64,000 nt of DNA from Aphidius gifuensis (GCF_014905175.1 NC_057790.1:5580001-5644000); one strand, 5' to 3'. Counted from the first letter of the stretch, positions 1 through 15,059 are shown. A program made the numbers and translations. The notes: generated by a model from the sequence alone, not told the origin.

Positions 1-3000
1 TTGACTCTATATGTCTCTGTGATTTTGATTGATTAACCAAGACCAAAACAACGTGTCGCAATGAATGACTCAAGGGGTATTTTACCACTTATTTGGCTCA
101 ACTATTTGAAGCTAAATTCATTTATCATTAAAGTCTGGCATTACGATAACGAAATAAAATAAATAAAATTTTGTTTTAGCAATATAATGTAATATTATCA
201 TTGGTTTTCTTTTTTTTTTTTTTTTTTGTTCGTATCATTATTTTTTTTTTTCTATTTTGATGCTTCACATGACTAGACATTAACCCCTATCAAAATATAA
301 ATTAAATACATGAACAATGTGACTTGAAAAATAAGAAAAAAAAAATGATTGATATCATAAAAGGTGTTTGAGGTGAAAATTGTCAAGTATATAGTATATG
401 AATAGTGTCATTAAAATTTGCTACTGTATTATAGATAAAAAAATATGATGTTCATGCTGTAACGTTATATTACCGGTTTAGAATCGACAGTTTAGTTTTG
501 GGAATGCATTTTGAATACTGTGATGTCGTACAGAGAAGGTTAAGTGAGACAAGGAGAATGTTATATTGCTGATATGTACATGGAGTTGATGTATTTGGTA
601 CAGGAAAGGTATTGGTAGTCTCGGACAGTGGTCATCTGTCACTGTCATCCCCTCAATAAGCAAAATACTCACTCGTGGTATCACAGAGTATCGAAGCTGA
701 CCCTACTACTAAAGCATAGCTCTCCGGTAGCACGTGCCAATGTCTATTCGCTAAACCAGGTTATGTACAAATTTCACCCTCATATAGCTACGTACATATG
801 TATCAATTTAATACATGCTCGTTTGTACATATGTATCATCATATAATTCCCATGTGCATTACCTTATTTTTTATTTTTTTATTTTTAATTAAACCAAACA
901 AAAGTTGAATCTGTATTTTAACCAATTTGTTTGCCAATTAAATTTTATTTTTATTTTAAATATAAAAAAATTAACGAATGAGTTTAATTTTATTTTAATA
1001 AAAAAGTTTTTTAAATTTATTCTCAATATTTTTTATCAAGCTTCATGACAAACGTGACAATTGCTTAATATTTTGGATCTCATATTGGAGTTAAATAAAA
1101 GAATTTTATATGTTTTTTTTTTATTTTCTGTTATCATTTTGGCTTGGCTCAATGGGAAAAATATTTTTAAAATACTACTATTGTTTATGTATATGTATGG
1201 AAAAAAAATATGGCAATTTCCATTGTCGTTTTGTACAAATTGTCAATTTTTTTTATATTATTTTTTTGTATTTGGAGAAATTTTTTTACTATATACTCAC
1301 AGTTAAGAGCCTGTATGAAATATTTTTGATTTCGTCGCAACAATATTTTACAATCTAACCGATTTTACAAGAATAATTCCCAACGGTATAGTGAAACTCT
1401 TCAATCTTCCTCAACAACACGCCTATGAATATAAATACAAGCCAGTGATTTATGCCGTTCAAGCGCAAAAAAAAAGAAAAAAAAAATGAATAATAATAAA
1501 AAATAATGATAATAAAAAATATTATAGAGAATAAAAAAGAGGGCAAATTTTAGAAGAGGAAGATTTGATACTTGACTTTCATTTTTACGTTGCGGTCAGT
1601 GTGTTTTTATGCTCTGGATTTAAGCACCATCGTTGAGGCCACACGACGAGACCTCACACTCACCAATTTTTATGACAAGTTTGAATTTTTTCATTTTTTT
1701 TTTTTTTATACTCTTTACACTGGCAGCTACTTCTTATTCTTCTTTTCTTTGGTCATCATTTTTTTTTTATACATCATTTTATTATTTAGTTTCTTACCTT
1801 TTTTTTTTTTTTCTGCAAACCATCGTACCTTCGACCTTTATGCAGCCACACACACAGCCCTTGATCATTTTATCACCTCTTGGAATGCATTAAGGCCAAT
1901 GCTCCTGTCGCATACTTTTTGGTTGACGATTTTTTTTAAAAACTCGTCTGCAATATTAAAATAAATATCCACATTGTAATATCGACAAATCCTTATAAAT
2001 ACATCAGAGAAAAATAAATATAAAATATAAATACAAACGATGAAAAAAAAAAAAAAAAAATGTATACATATCATGATAAATAATAAAAAGGATTTCAGTG
2101 GATAGATGTTATAACGAGAAACGATGCAAGAGGCACTCATGTTAGAAGATCACAGAGAGAGGAAAAAAAAACGCACTCAATATAGCTTTGAAGAGGAATT
2201 AAAAAAAAAAAGGTAATGAGCATACACACACAAACTCACAATGCAAAGCCATGAAATTTCAAGTCTATTGAAAAATACCCCGAAGCCGATATGACATCGT
2301 TATTAAGTTTTGATCCACGTTCACTGTTCTGCATTGAGTTCCCATTCATTTTACTCCATTGTATTATTCTCTGATATGCCGCAAATAATAATCTGTCATG
2401 ATTATGCATTCGCTCACTTTTTTTTCCATCCTTGATTGACAGGTAAAATGACGAATCCTAAAAAAGAAAAAAAAAACCATATATATTTTTATAAATGTGT
2501 TTAGTTGAATTAAAATTAAAACACTATAAGTATATTATGATAATTATGTTGGTCATATTAAAATTAAAGTAACAATGGTTTTCATATTTTTTTTTTTGCT
2601 TTTCATAGAATTAATATTATATACATAGTCGACTTTGGTATATAGAGTGATGCTTCTGGCTCTGCTTACGAGTTAGGTGAGGGAATGAGGAGTAAAGTTT
2701 AATCCTTTTCGCATACACTCATAAGCCTCGTGTATGTCTCGCTGGCTGACTCACTCTGATACCATCCAATACCACGACTATAACGTAATGCATTTGATCC
2801 ATGGTAAAACGCATTTAGATGCATACGCTCCAAATGTGCTCTCCCTCCAATTCATGCGCTTAAACGTGCTTCAAGGCAAAAAAAATAAAAAATAAATAAA
2901 TAAAAAAGACAGGACAAACTGTACGCGTATACAAAGCTCGTGTGGTTTTACCGACGGGTAAAAGCTCTCTCTGAAAAAAAAAAAAAAAGGTAAAACCTCA

Positions 3001-6000
3001 GGCTATGAAAGAAAAAGTCAAATAGAAAAATGAAAGAGTAAATAAAAAAAATAAAATTATATCTATGTATGCATGTAGGAGTTTGAGAATAAAAAAGTTT
3101 GTATAGGTTTGTGAATTAAAAAAAAAAAAAGATTTTTATTTTCATTGCATTATTAGAGAAAATCGTATTACGAGTTTTTGAAACATAAAACTTTTTGATT
3201 ATGAAATGTCGTTTTAATGATTTAAAAAATAAATATATATTTAATTTAATTTTTTTAAACATTTTATATATAAATATTTTTATTCATTTTAATTTTTTGA
3301 TTAAATGATGATGTTTTTGATAAAAGAAGGGTAAAAGTAGGCGGAGACTATATAAATGACAAGTATTCTATTTTCAACTGGAAATATATATAAAAATCGA
3401 TTTGTGTTGACGAGTATTACAATTGTGTGTAGGATTTTAATACAAATTGCACGTGAATATCAGCAACGAATACGATTCAGTATTTGAAAATGGAGTTTTT
3501 GATAAATGATGGCCATGTTTATATGATCATATTGGATGAATGAGATAGAATATATAAAATGAAAAATATATATCACAAAGAGTCAGGCTATATGTGGTCT
3601 ATATGTGTGTGATGTAATCAAGCGTTGTATTATATAACACACAGGGTGAAATTTTTGTATTGTTTGGTGGGTGTGTTTGGCTTTCCTCATATTGTTTTTT
3701 TTTTATTTTCTACTCGATCATTTATATACATCACCATATCACAAATGATAAATATATCCTTGTCTTTTATTATTAAGCATATCTATATTTGTAAATTTAA
3801 ATTTAAAAAATATTTAAACAGTCTTAATTTGCATATTTCATTATTGTGAAAAAAAGAGGATAGTATGTTAAATAGATTGTTTTATTTTTATTTTTTGCTT
3901 GGAATATTGTGGTGGCATGCATTATTTTATAATCATCAAGGTAGTAGTAGATAGTCAATGAGTACTTGAAAATCTGAGAGTTAGAAAATCCAGACAATTC
4001 AAGCCCCTATGACTGCTCGTGAGATTAGAAGATTCGAGAAAAGTTAATCTTAATAAACGAGGGCAATCAACGAGGACCCAACATCGCAATGGTCTTTCAA
4101 GCCACAAATGTTAACTCCATGCAAATGTGAAAATATAAAATTCTTTCCCCTTTTCAACAGCTTCATTTTAAAGCATCAGCAGTACCAAGCAACATCACAG
4201 CTATTCTTCTTGTTAGTCCTTTTATACTAAAATCATTTGCATACTACTCACTCGATTCATTCGGCTATTGTCCAGTTTAAAATGTCCATCAAGTCTCATA
4301 CTATTTCATTCAAATCACATTTTCTCTTTTTCTCATATATTGTTTTTATATACATATTAAATGTATAGGTTGAAAACAGTCAAGTAAATAGAATATAGTA
4401 AAAGAGAGACAGTCAAATGACCAGCGGGGCTTTAAGGGTCGAATGAGTATTCTGGCCCTTTTATTTGCTGATTGCGTTGAGATTGTTTCGTGATTTAGCA
4501 TAAATGTTTGATTAGATTACTAACGGCTCGTCTTTCTCGCTCATCTGTTTGTTCAAAGTATCCACGAATGGGCGACGAATTGGATGTAACCCCCGTGTAA
4601 TTATTTAGCTGTGACAAACATTGAATTTTCAAATGGTTTGATGCACAAACAAACTTTGCAGTCAAAAAAAAAAAAAGATCTTTATATAGTCCATTAGCAT
4701 TGACTGTATACATTTATGATATCAAGTTTCAAATCAATTTATTTAAATTAAAAATCATATCTATTATATCGGTTCTATATAATGTTAAATAGCAAACAGA
4801 ATAAAGCATAAAGCACTTTGGTCATATCTATATTTTGACATAATGAGGTCAAGATAATATCTGATATTTTTTTTTTCGAAAAACATTATATTCTAACTAT
4901 TCAAACTACCTCATAAATGCAAATCACTAAGATTATATTGTTTCATCATATTAAACAATGGAACATTACGTTTAAGGTAAATCCCTGGTAAATAGGTGAA
5001 CCCTTGTGTCTTAGACTCTTAGTAGATACTTAATACATTGTCTGCTTGTTGGCACGTCTTTAGTAGAAGCATTTTACCATCTAGCTTTACACAATCAACA
5101 GCGACATAAACATGAAAAATTTATTATAAAATCAAAATTATACTTCAAGAATGAAACAACAACAATGAAATAATAATTTCAAATACATATGTAACAAGTA
5201 TAAATTTATATACAATCAACATAATTGATTATACTATATATAAAATACATGTTATTTTCCAGAAAGCATAAATTTGTAAAATTGAATTACAAACATCAAT
5301 CAATCTTTGAGGTAAATTTTCATCATTAGTAAATTATGGAAAATATATCAGTGAACGCGCATATATATCTTTAATCTATTTGCATAGTTGGAAAAGCAAT
5401 GTAAGACTCTTATCAAAGTAGCTTCACTTTGAAAACAAAGATAACCATGGTAAGGCTCAATGTGGTAAGACTTTACAGATTCAAGAAACTAGATTGTATT
5501 GAGTCTGTGTCTGGGTAAAGACCATGAATGCCAGTGGCAAAATTCGTATCTAACGAGACAAAATATTTGAATAGATGAATTCACTGTGTATATTCACGTA
5601 TATTTATATACAGCTACTACTATAAACTATCCATCAACTAAATTTCACATTAACACCTACTTAACATCTTGGATGTTTACAATTTCTATTCAATGTCTAT
5701 ACCTGCAGCTTGAACCTACATTGTATGCAATATACTCCATTATTGATGTTGAATTTAGAAGGGGTTGTGATGTATTATTTGCACACAAGCTCCTTGAAAT
5801 CATCAACTGGGTTATTGCTAATGCAATAATAATACAATACAGACAGTCAATTAAATTTTCTATACTTAAAAAAAAAAATTAAAGTATATATTTTTATATA
5901 TATTAAATATATTGACTGACAGTTAAATACTGTCTATCGTGTGTTAAATAAGGTATATAAAGAAAAGTCTAAGTGAGTTTTAATGGGGATGATAAAAGAA

Positions 6001-7451
6001 TAGAGAAAATTCGTATACTGCAATGTCTGTTCCCAAGGGTACGATAAGGTATGAACAAATGACCGGTCAAGAAAAATCGTTGGCGTACGTTCAGCTGAAA
6101 ATATATATAAACTATATTGTTGGAAAATCAGCCCTCTAAGTAAATTCGTATATATCAACCCCCCGAGACACGAAAAGCGTGGGTGATCCGTCATACAAGA
6201 TTATACCAGGGGAGTAAATAATGTGGGAGAAAAAAAAAGCAAGGACAAAAAAAAAGCTGAACCAAATGATGGAAAGTGGTAAAGGAAAATCGAGTTTACA
6301 GCTTAGCCAAAAAAAAAAAATTATTATATTATTTTTTTTTACTTCTACTTTTGCCCATGTATAATGATCGTTGTCCTTTCGATCATTCACGCTTCTCTAG
6401 TTTTTTATTTCTCTACAATTTTTATAAAAATTGCACTTTTTTTTTATGCGGTTAAATTGAAAGGAAATTAGATGGAAAAAAAATTATATATATATATATC
6501 AATTTAACTTGCTGAAGTGAGAATATTATTTTTGTCTTTTCAATTTTATAAAATAGTATGTCTGCAGACATTTAAGAAGAAAATAAAAAATTAGAGACAT
6601 GTTTTTTTTTTTTTTTTTCCAGTTGAGTTGTTTGAAGTATTAGATAAATTACCAGCTCTATTATCCAAAGACCGGAAGAATCGACCCCCGTTGAGAAGTC
6701 ACTTTTCATGATCTTTTTCTCGCAAAAATAAAGAAATACATAACCATTGTCAACAGATATGAAATTCTTAATTTTTTTCATCATGATGAATAAACTTAAA
6801 ATAAATTGAATGAAACAAAAATTATATAATACTTGAAATAAGAAAAATATAACATTAATGACTTGTTAGTTTTTTCTTTTCCATCATACGTGGTTACCGA
6901 GTATCAATAATTTATCTCTTGAAAGAAGTAAAAAAAATTTCAAATGACAATTGCCAAGATGGATCATAATTCAACACAATTATTTTTGTGCCACAAGTTT
7001 ATATCATTTCCTCAACAAAATTTCTTCAATATGAATTTCAAAGGGGTCAATCAATCACAAACAAAACAATACTTGAGTTTTTATTTTATCAATATCATAT
7101 TCTATTCTCTAGCATTTTTTTTTCTTTTGATGACGTCAGTATACGTAGTCATTTTCCCCCATTAGTGGGGTGTGATACTGCAGGGTTCTCTCGCGATCCG
7201 TTGTGTATGAAAAATCCTTGACAAGGGTATTGTAGAGGGATCGGTAATTATATATTCTGAGGGCGTCTCACCGATCAGTCAATGCTTCCGGTACACAGCA
7301 TCACGTCGCAATGCCACGATACCCGACAATGATTCGACAATGGACCAGAGATAGCACACAAAAAATAAAAATAAATAAAGACTGTTTATCAAACTAGCAT
7401 GCTTATGAACTTTGTATATTATATAAATTTAGTGTATATTAATATCAACAT

Positions 7452-7469
7452 CACACACACACACACACA
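7452..7469. repeat. (CA)9 microsatellite
   Basis: Nine uninterrupted CA dinucleotides, directly visible. A simple sequence repeat with no assigned role. Confidence 0.95.
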
Positions 7470-7828
7470 ATACCAGTTACACCACCCCTTTTTAATTTTT
7501 AATTCAAAACAGATACTTATATATTCATATTTATAAACTGCAGATATACAAAAGATTTTTTTTTTCTCATTCAACAATGTCAATTAATGTTTTTTGATTT
7601 AAATAATATTAATAATAGGTGTGCGTATATAAAAAATATTTAATGTAAAAATTAAATTCAAACATGAATCACATTAATTGTACACTTGATTCAATATAAA
7701 TTTAACGAGCTTCGAGAGATTATATTACTGTTGGAGGATCATAGCTACCAACACGATGCGTGACACATCATTACATATATACATATATTTTACCAGCAAA
7801 CGACCGATAATGGTATTTGATGTTGACC

Positions 7829-7973
7829 GCGCCCTTTGAGTTTCACTGTCCGCAGTAGTACAAGTGAGGATGTCGCGCATGAACGAGTTGATTAAATTCA
7901 AACACCTCGTAGCACGGATTCCAATGTCAGTTCAGTATGCTTATATCAGACTGGCTTGATGCTCAAAGGGCGC
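7829..7973. repeat. Inverted repeat with 12-bp perfect arms
   Basis: GCGCCCTTTGAG at 7829-7840 is matched by its exact reverse complement at 7962-7973, leaving 121 bases between. The DNA just outside each arm also shows patchy similarity in inverted orientation. The block is noticeably less AT-rich than its surroundings. It could be a decayed miniature inverted-repeat element or a structured transcript; no target-site duplication was found, so the class is open. Confidence 0.5.
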
Positions 7974-10900
7974 TCCCGACAATGGTCACGCATGATAATG
8001 GCATGCCAGTATTACGACTCTGTACATCAACAACTCAAACCCTATACTAACCATCTTTTTATCCCTTTTTTATATTTTTCAATTTAAACTCGACGCTAAA
8101 ATTATCCAATACCAGTGTAAAAACAAAAATAATAATAATAAAATGAACAAAAGACAATAAAGTTGATAAAAAATAAATAAAAAAAAAAGCAGTAAAATAA
8201 AAATTATAATTTTGATTATTTAAATTACATTTAAATGAAAAAAAAAATGATAAATAAATAATAACATGGACATTTGATTGTCAATGTCAAAAACGAAAAT
8301 AACAAAAAAAAAAAAGCAATAGAAAAAAAACGATTATTCGAGATAGTAGCAATTTAAAATCTGTCAAGTTTTTGATCGATGCGTTTGTACATCGTTTTGT
8401 ATAATATAAGTGAGATCGAGGAAGAGCATCTATCCTTTGTCGATTCATGGGGTTGATTTTCTCACCCTCATGAAAGCGCAATCATCCCTCGAGGAATTCA
8501 AAATGCCGTGTGAAAATATTTAAAATAATAAAAACTATATAGTAACACGATCATGCAACATTATTTTTAATTTGTTTTTTTTATTTTTATTTTTATTTTC
8601 ACCTTTAGCGTGACGCCCCGAGTCATTATCCAAGTATTATTTTATATATAGTTGCTTGTGGTATTTTTATTTATTAAAATAATAATGGAATAAAAAAAAT
8701 ACTATCAATTTTGATGAGTAAAAATGGCCCTTTCAAACAAAAAAAAAAAAAAAATATCAGTTACAAAAAAAAAGTTAATACAGCGTTTATAGAATAATAA
8801 ATAAAAATAATAAAAATACGTTTGTAATATTTATTGTTTTAATTTTTCGATATATTGCTGACGGCTCTCTGACTGTTTTTCATGCAAACAAGGTTTGCAA
8901 ATTCACTATATTCCTTTTACCTATATACACAATCCCTATAACTGGGCGTCGATTACCGCAACACGATTATTCGATTTGCCCATACATATTTTCATACCCC
9001 TCCAAATAACACAGTTAAGAGAATTGAGCAGCAGTCTATATGAAAAAAATTCAGTAATCGGAAAAATATTATGATAACCCAATTGAGCAATCTGACCGGG
9101 ACCAGGCTGGGTATATCGAATCATCGTTATCGGATATAGGATTTATTTTGGGAAAAAAAAAAGAATATATATTTATAAAGAAGAAAAAAAAACAAGGGTA
9201 AAAAAATTCTGGACGTGTGTGTCCTAATCCTAACTGAATTTATATAGAATGAAGCAGAAATTGAAACGAAAATGGTCACCATGTGCAATTGGAGCTTGAA
9301 ATACGTACAATGACGCACTCGAATTAAATGGGATTAAAAGAGTGAGTGGGTGATATGAAAAAGGAAGAGACAATGATCCAGTGTTGTTACTGGATTTTTC
9401 AAAATTGAGAAATTTACTGGTAAATCCAAAAATGACGAAGGGAATTAATGTCAAATGGCTTATGCATATACTGTAATGAAATTTAAATTTTAATACTCAC
9501 GTTTGTATGCGTATAGATGTGACCCACCACATTGACATTTTGAAATTAAATTACATAAAATTGTTATAAGATTTTTAATTATCACGTCCTACGTAGCTGA
9601 TGTTTTCTCAATTGATAAAGATAATCAGCCACCTTGATAAAACACTGAAAATATTAAAATTAATTTTGTTAATTCACCGTCTCAAGTGTACAAATTGAAA
9701 ATTTTATTTTCACAATTTAAAATAATTAAATGAATAATATTATGACAAATATATATAAGTAATAATATTTTGAACAAAGACGTGCCCTTATTGTGGTTGG
9801 CACAGAGTGTGATGTATACACGGATCAAATGATTTACCAAATTAGTGTGAATTGGAAAGCATCAAGAGCAATATTCTCATCATAAAGGAGAATAAGAATC
9901 AACGTCCCGGAGGCACATTTTACCATCCCATGAAAATTTTACTCTCCCTCTTTGAGTTTACAAGATGAATAGGGTGCCAATATATATTCACTGGAACCTT
10001 AGTGAATATATGTATTTCAATATTATGAAACACGAGAATACATTTAAGTAATATTTATAAAATGAAAATAAATCTTTGTTTATTTAATAAATATATTATT
10101 AAATCATCATGATGATAATAATGAAAAAATAAAAAACAATTTTGAAATACGAGCAAAAATAAAATATACTAGGGGGTATATAAAAAGTATTAAATAAAGA
10201 AAATAAGGAAAAAAAAAATATAAAATTAACATTACAAAATGTAAAAGCCAAGTGATATGGAAACAAGAAGCGTCATGATGTCATTTGTAATCTGAAGTTT
10301 AGCGTAACGCCCTCGTATTAATTGTGTTCTAATTGATGGATATATGAGAGTGCCAGTAAGATTGATACGCTTGAGTATATCCGGCCAAGCTCAGAACAAA
10401 GATTATTATTGAAAAAAGCAAAATGAAAAAAGAAAAAAGTCTCTATTACCACCCCCTAAAGATTAATGATCATTGACAAAAAAAAAAAAATAATAATAAA
10501 ACCATCAGAACAACGTATGCTTACATTTTATTATATTATAAGACCCCTTATTATGATCACTTTGTCTAACCAACAAAACAATAATAATAAAAGTAAAAAT
10601 ATCAAAATAGATAGCAAAAAAAAATATTATATTCAATACTCAATATGACGACTATATTGAATTGATATAAATAACAAATATATAATCATTGGATTGATTT
10701 CTCGAGATTCATTGAGGACACATGTCTACTACAGATGTGTGTATACATCAATTATGTATACACAGAAAGTTTATTAATTTATCCAAGCGCGGAAATGGCA
10801 ATTAACTCGAGCACCGGTGACAAAAACAGACTTTGGCCGTCGGGCAAACGGGTGTGAGTCCATTCGCGCGTATCTACATGCCCAGTAACCATAGTATACA

Positions 10901-13900
10901 ACCGGAAGCCCTTTGGCACTGATCAGTATACATACGCATATATATGTACAACAAGTCTCTTGAGAGATCTATGCGCTTGGACTAACCACAGCTTCAATAT
11001 TTAACATTGATATAAGGTAAATTACTCACCAATTGTTCACCTGGTTATGGCGCAATGGAATTATTTTTTTTTCCAACTTTATGTGTATATTAATTGCTTT
11101 CATCAAGTACAGCATGATGATTTTTCTTTTCCAAATAATCAAGCAGCAGCATGGAACCCTCGTAATCAACTTGAAACATATATAACACAAATAAAATTTA
11201 AATACTCTGTTTAATCATGCTTAAGAATAATATCGACTTAAATATCTAATCAGTCGAAATTGTTGAACGATAAAGTATAGTGTTACAATTATTCTTGTGA
11301 AGCTGATTCCACATGGTATGAGAGAATTAACAATGTTAACAAGCAAGTGTGAATTTAGAGGGGAAATGTCAATGTACATATATATAGAACACAGACCAAC
11401 TAAACATTCTAGTACCTCTCCCTTTTTAAACACCTCCACCCCCTACTATATATATAGAGAGATAAGTGTGACGACCTGTCCAACGACTTTGGGCAAGGGT
11501 TGACGCAATCAACGTAAAACGTAACGCTCGTCGGTAAAAGGGGATTAGTTTATCTTCAAAATAGTGCTCGTCAACTAAAATCCTACACTTTATTCCCCCT
11601 AAAATTCCACCTTTTCGCGTATTTATTCGACAAAGTGAAGTCTGACTAATGACTAGGATCAAGTATACATGATTGTAATATTTTGTTTTGACAATATATG
11701 GTAAATTTTTGCATTTATATACTTTACATGAAGCATTTAAAATAATAAAATAAACATCAAAGTAAAATTTGTAGAAAATAAAGCTTTTGTAAAATTTTAA
11801 GGATAAAACATGAGATATTTTTACAAAGTTATTACAACAACAACATTATGATGAAATTAATGTTTCTCATTTTGTAATATATAACTCTCTTAGTGTTAAT
11901 CTCTTTTTCACTCTATATAAATATCAACGAAGCATAACCCAACTGTATAGTCAGTTAAGAGAGAGAGATGAGTCCTTTGTCACATATTGTATGCAATAAT
12001 AAGCAAAGAGATATATGTAAAATTATATAAAGGGCATATATATATACTTTTAAATACGATTGCATAAACTTCTCTTGACGACAATGTCCACTTTGGCGTG
12101 ACGATTCACCAGGCGTATCAGAGTCCACTTTCGTCACCGCATATATTCGCCACATATCACATATTATGATACGATGAAATCTCTATGCTGGACGTTCAAC
12201 AATCCAACCGGACCAAACCAACCTTCCCTCAGGATTACATTCATAGTCAACTGGCGACACGAGTCTGGAACGATAAATAATAGACGGTAAATTGCTTTTG
12301 TATTCATATTAAGGTACCACGAAGGACACTCGTTTTTGTCCGTCGAGTGTGAGTCAAATATTTTTACTTCCATTCGGGATTAATGGCTTGAACGTATTTT
12401 ATATAGGAAAAGAAAAAAAAAAAAAATGAAAGAGTACAGTAGCACCAAACTGTGGGGTCCATTTTGCAGATATATATTATATAGTAACATGTTAATTTGT
12501 ATATCTATATTCCATCTTATAATATACATGTATGCAAAGAACTGACCACTTTTTTATTTTTTTCATTCAACATGATGTATCGTTTTTGTCCGGAAGTTTT
12601 AAAAATAAATAAAAAATGGAAAATACATTTATATACGTGAATATTTTAATACGATGTTGGGGGATAGTAAACTAAAATTCAAACGGTCAGTTTCTATCTC
12701 ACGCTCTCCAGGGACATTTAAATCTAGATATTTGACGTTTTAGATATTTTTAAGATGTTGTATATCAGCAAATTGAGAGCAAGAAAGATATATAGAGTCA
12801 AAAATAAGATTAAACGTCTTGGACATCACTTGAATAGCTTATCGGCACTCGAATAATACGATTACGTCCAGTTTGAATGATAGAGTTGTGTTAAAATACC
12901 GACAAATAGCAGAATGAATTTATACAAAATGCAGTATTTCGTCCCTTACACATATACTTTTCCCAAGTGTATCATTTTTCTTTGCCAAATTCTTTGGGAC
13001 ATATAGAGATATATTTTCTATCTCAATATACTATTTGAAATTCTAAATAAAAAGAAAAAAAAATATTATATTGGAATAAAAAAAACATATAAATTACATT
13101 CGCCCAGTTTACGATAAAATGCCTGACTGTGCGTTATAGTCAATTTTTTTTTTTGTCTCAAATATGTGTGACAAAAATTCCTGAGGCGCACAAAATTCAT
13201 TTTTTGAAAAATATACAGACAACTTATTTTTTACAAAAAAAAAAACAAAGTAAAATTGTGAATAAAAAACATAAAATAAATAAATAAAAAGCAAGAGGTA
13301 TTTTTCTTTGAAGATATTTGAAAGAAAGTTAAATTTGTAGTGTATTTGAGGGTGGTTTCTTTTACAACCCCTCGTGACCATTATAGCATAGCCGTAGGGC
13401 GTCCGCGATTTGAGTGAGAAAAAAAAAATAAATAAATTTCATGTGTATATACAGCATGCGAAAGAAAAAATTTTAAATAAAAAATTCTTGTTGTACAATA
13501 CGATCGGTCTGTATAACAGCCAAGGGTACATAAGAGAAACGTAACCGGCTTCCTCCGAAAGGGTCGATTGTTGACCGAAAAGTCGCCAATTTAAAAATAC
13601 CCCCGGCTATTTTTATTTTATTTTTTTTTCATTTTTCTCCACCCCATGTCTTCAATGATACAATCTACTCATCTCTTACTTGCACACTACATTCAGCAGT
13701 ACTTTTTTTTTATTTTTATTTTTACTTGTAACTCGTGTATTTATATATATATAGTTTTAGCCGCGCACGAGACTGACTCGGAACAAGCAATTATGTTGTT
13801 ACGAGCTGTTTACAACGGGGATTATTGTCAGTGGCATCTTGGCCCCCCGAGGTGATTCGTAGCTCTGGTACCAAGTCATGCGTATTCTCTTATTATCAGT

Positions 13901-14266
13901 TTTTTTATTCGACAAACGTGTCCACCCCGAGGGCAATGTATCTTTAGAATTGTAAAGATAGGACATATCACGTGACCAAAACATCCCTCTCAATGTCCAA
14001 TTTCAAGAGTGGACTTTGTGGTTTAGTCGTCTGTATATATATAAACTTTATTTGAAACTTTTTAAAATTTGTTTTATATAAAAAATAAAATAAACAAGAG
14101 TTAATCAATTTTTTTTTGTTTCACAAATGATTTATCAGCATGAAATAAAAAAATTAAAAAATTATGACAGAGTATTTAATTTTTTTTTTTTCATTATAAA
14201 AATAATAAATAAATAATTATTCTCATACAAAATTTTCATTTTTTGTCAGTGACAGCAATTTGAAAT

Positions 14267-14280
14267 ATTTGCATGCAAAT
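14267..14280. promoter_or_regulatory. Palindromic double octamer site, POU-like (candidate)
   Basis: The 14-bp perfect palindrome ATTTGCATGCAAAT contains the octamer ATTTGCAT and its complement ATGCAAAT overlapped head to head. Octamers of this type are bound by POU-domain factors. A single motif in AT-rich DNA can arise by chance, so the regulatory call is only a suggestion. Confidence 0.25.
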
Positions 14281-14980
14281 AGCGTTACAAATTGTCAAGG
14301 TATGGTGGAGGCGTTTAGTTAATATAATAATAATTTTTGCAATCACTTTTGCGGTCACCCATTGTAATTGAATGAGACGTAAATGAATAAATAATATTGA
14401 AATACCACTGTGTTACAACAAATTGAATGAAATTTTTTGCCGCGTGTCACAAAAGGTCATGACTTCGATTACTGAATTCAAAAGATTTAGCTACCTTATT
14501 TTAATTTGACTTAATATGCGTATATATGTGCATGTGGTGGTTCAATTGTCAGAATATTATGAACAACCAACTGAGTGAGTTGAAGAAAAAATTACAGGAA
14601 GCAACAGGAATGAATGTGTGAATATGCCGAAAGCAAAATTGTCGGACTGACAAAAATTTTTCGTGAAGATTAATTTTGTGGTTGTTTTTTTTTTTTTTTA
14701 TTATTTTGTGGCTCACTACTGTTCAGTGCTACCGCATACACCGTATATATCAATGTATATAGCGTGAACATATTTGCAACGATTAATGCATTAGTAACAT
14801 TCTCGTCGGCATACACCAAACAAAGCTGGGTGAAAGGGTTACGAGTGTGGTCAGAAATGACTTTTTATTTCACGGATGTCAACGGTTTTGGATGAAAAAT
14901 TTGTGAATCAATTTTCAATTTAAAAATTCAATTACAAAAATAAAAAAAAAAAAAAACAATATCAATTTTTAATAATATTA

Positions 14981-14989
14981 TAACGTATA
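14981..14989. repeat. Left target-site duplication (9 bp)
   Basis: TAACGTATA here is repeated exactly at 16569-16577, immediately outside the two terminal inverted repeats. Eight bases is also possible if one T is counted as part of the element. Confidence 0.8.
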
Positions 14990-15059
14990 ATGTTGCCGCG
15001 ATAGACGATAATCACGATACGATATGATACGATAATCACGATAGACGATACGATAATCC
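14990..15059 (+). repeat. Left terminal inverted repeat, expanded by CGATA subrepeats
   Basis: It starts ATGTTGCCGCGATA and ends CGATACGATAATCC. Compared with the 34-bp right end it carries about 36 extra bases made of CGATA/ATCACGATA subrepeats; the 13-mer GATAATCACGATA occurs at 15007-15019 and again at 15031-15043, a 24-bp step. This suggests slippage or local duplication within the terminus. Confidence 0.8.

Larger units (their letters stand above)
1..14980. other. AT-rich non-coding stretch, no gene recognised
   Basis: No open frame here looks like a conserved protein; the longest frames are poly-Phe/Lys/Ile translations of T- or A-runs. It holds many homopolymer tracts (for example 18 T at 210-227), a (CA)9 at 7452-7469, and several islands of more balanced composition at about 7140-7340, 7740-8040, 10780-10990, 11410-11660, 12060-12370 and 13500-13990. 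The 7.1-7.3 kb island has a TGACGTCA motif at 7131-7138 and two small hairpins: CCCCA/TGGGG at 7157-7170, and GATCGGT/ACCGATC at 7239-7245 and 7270-7276. These islands could be regulatory DNA, non-coding exons or old repeats; the sequence alone does not decide. Confidence 0.6.

Noticed and set aside
1572..1964. 130-codon plus-strand frame
   Set aside because: Largely poly-Phe from T-runs, with no domain; a chance frame.
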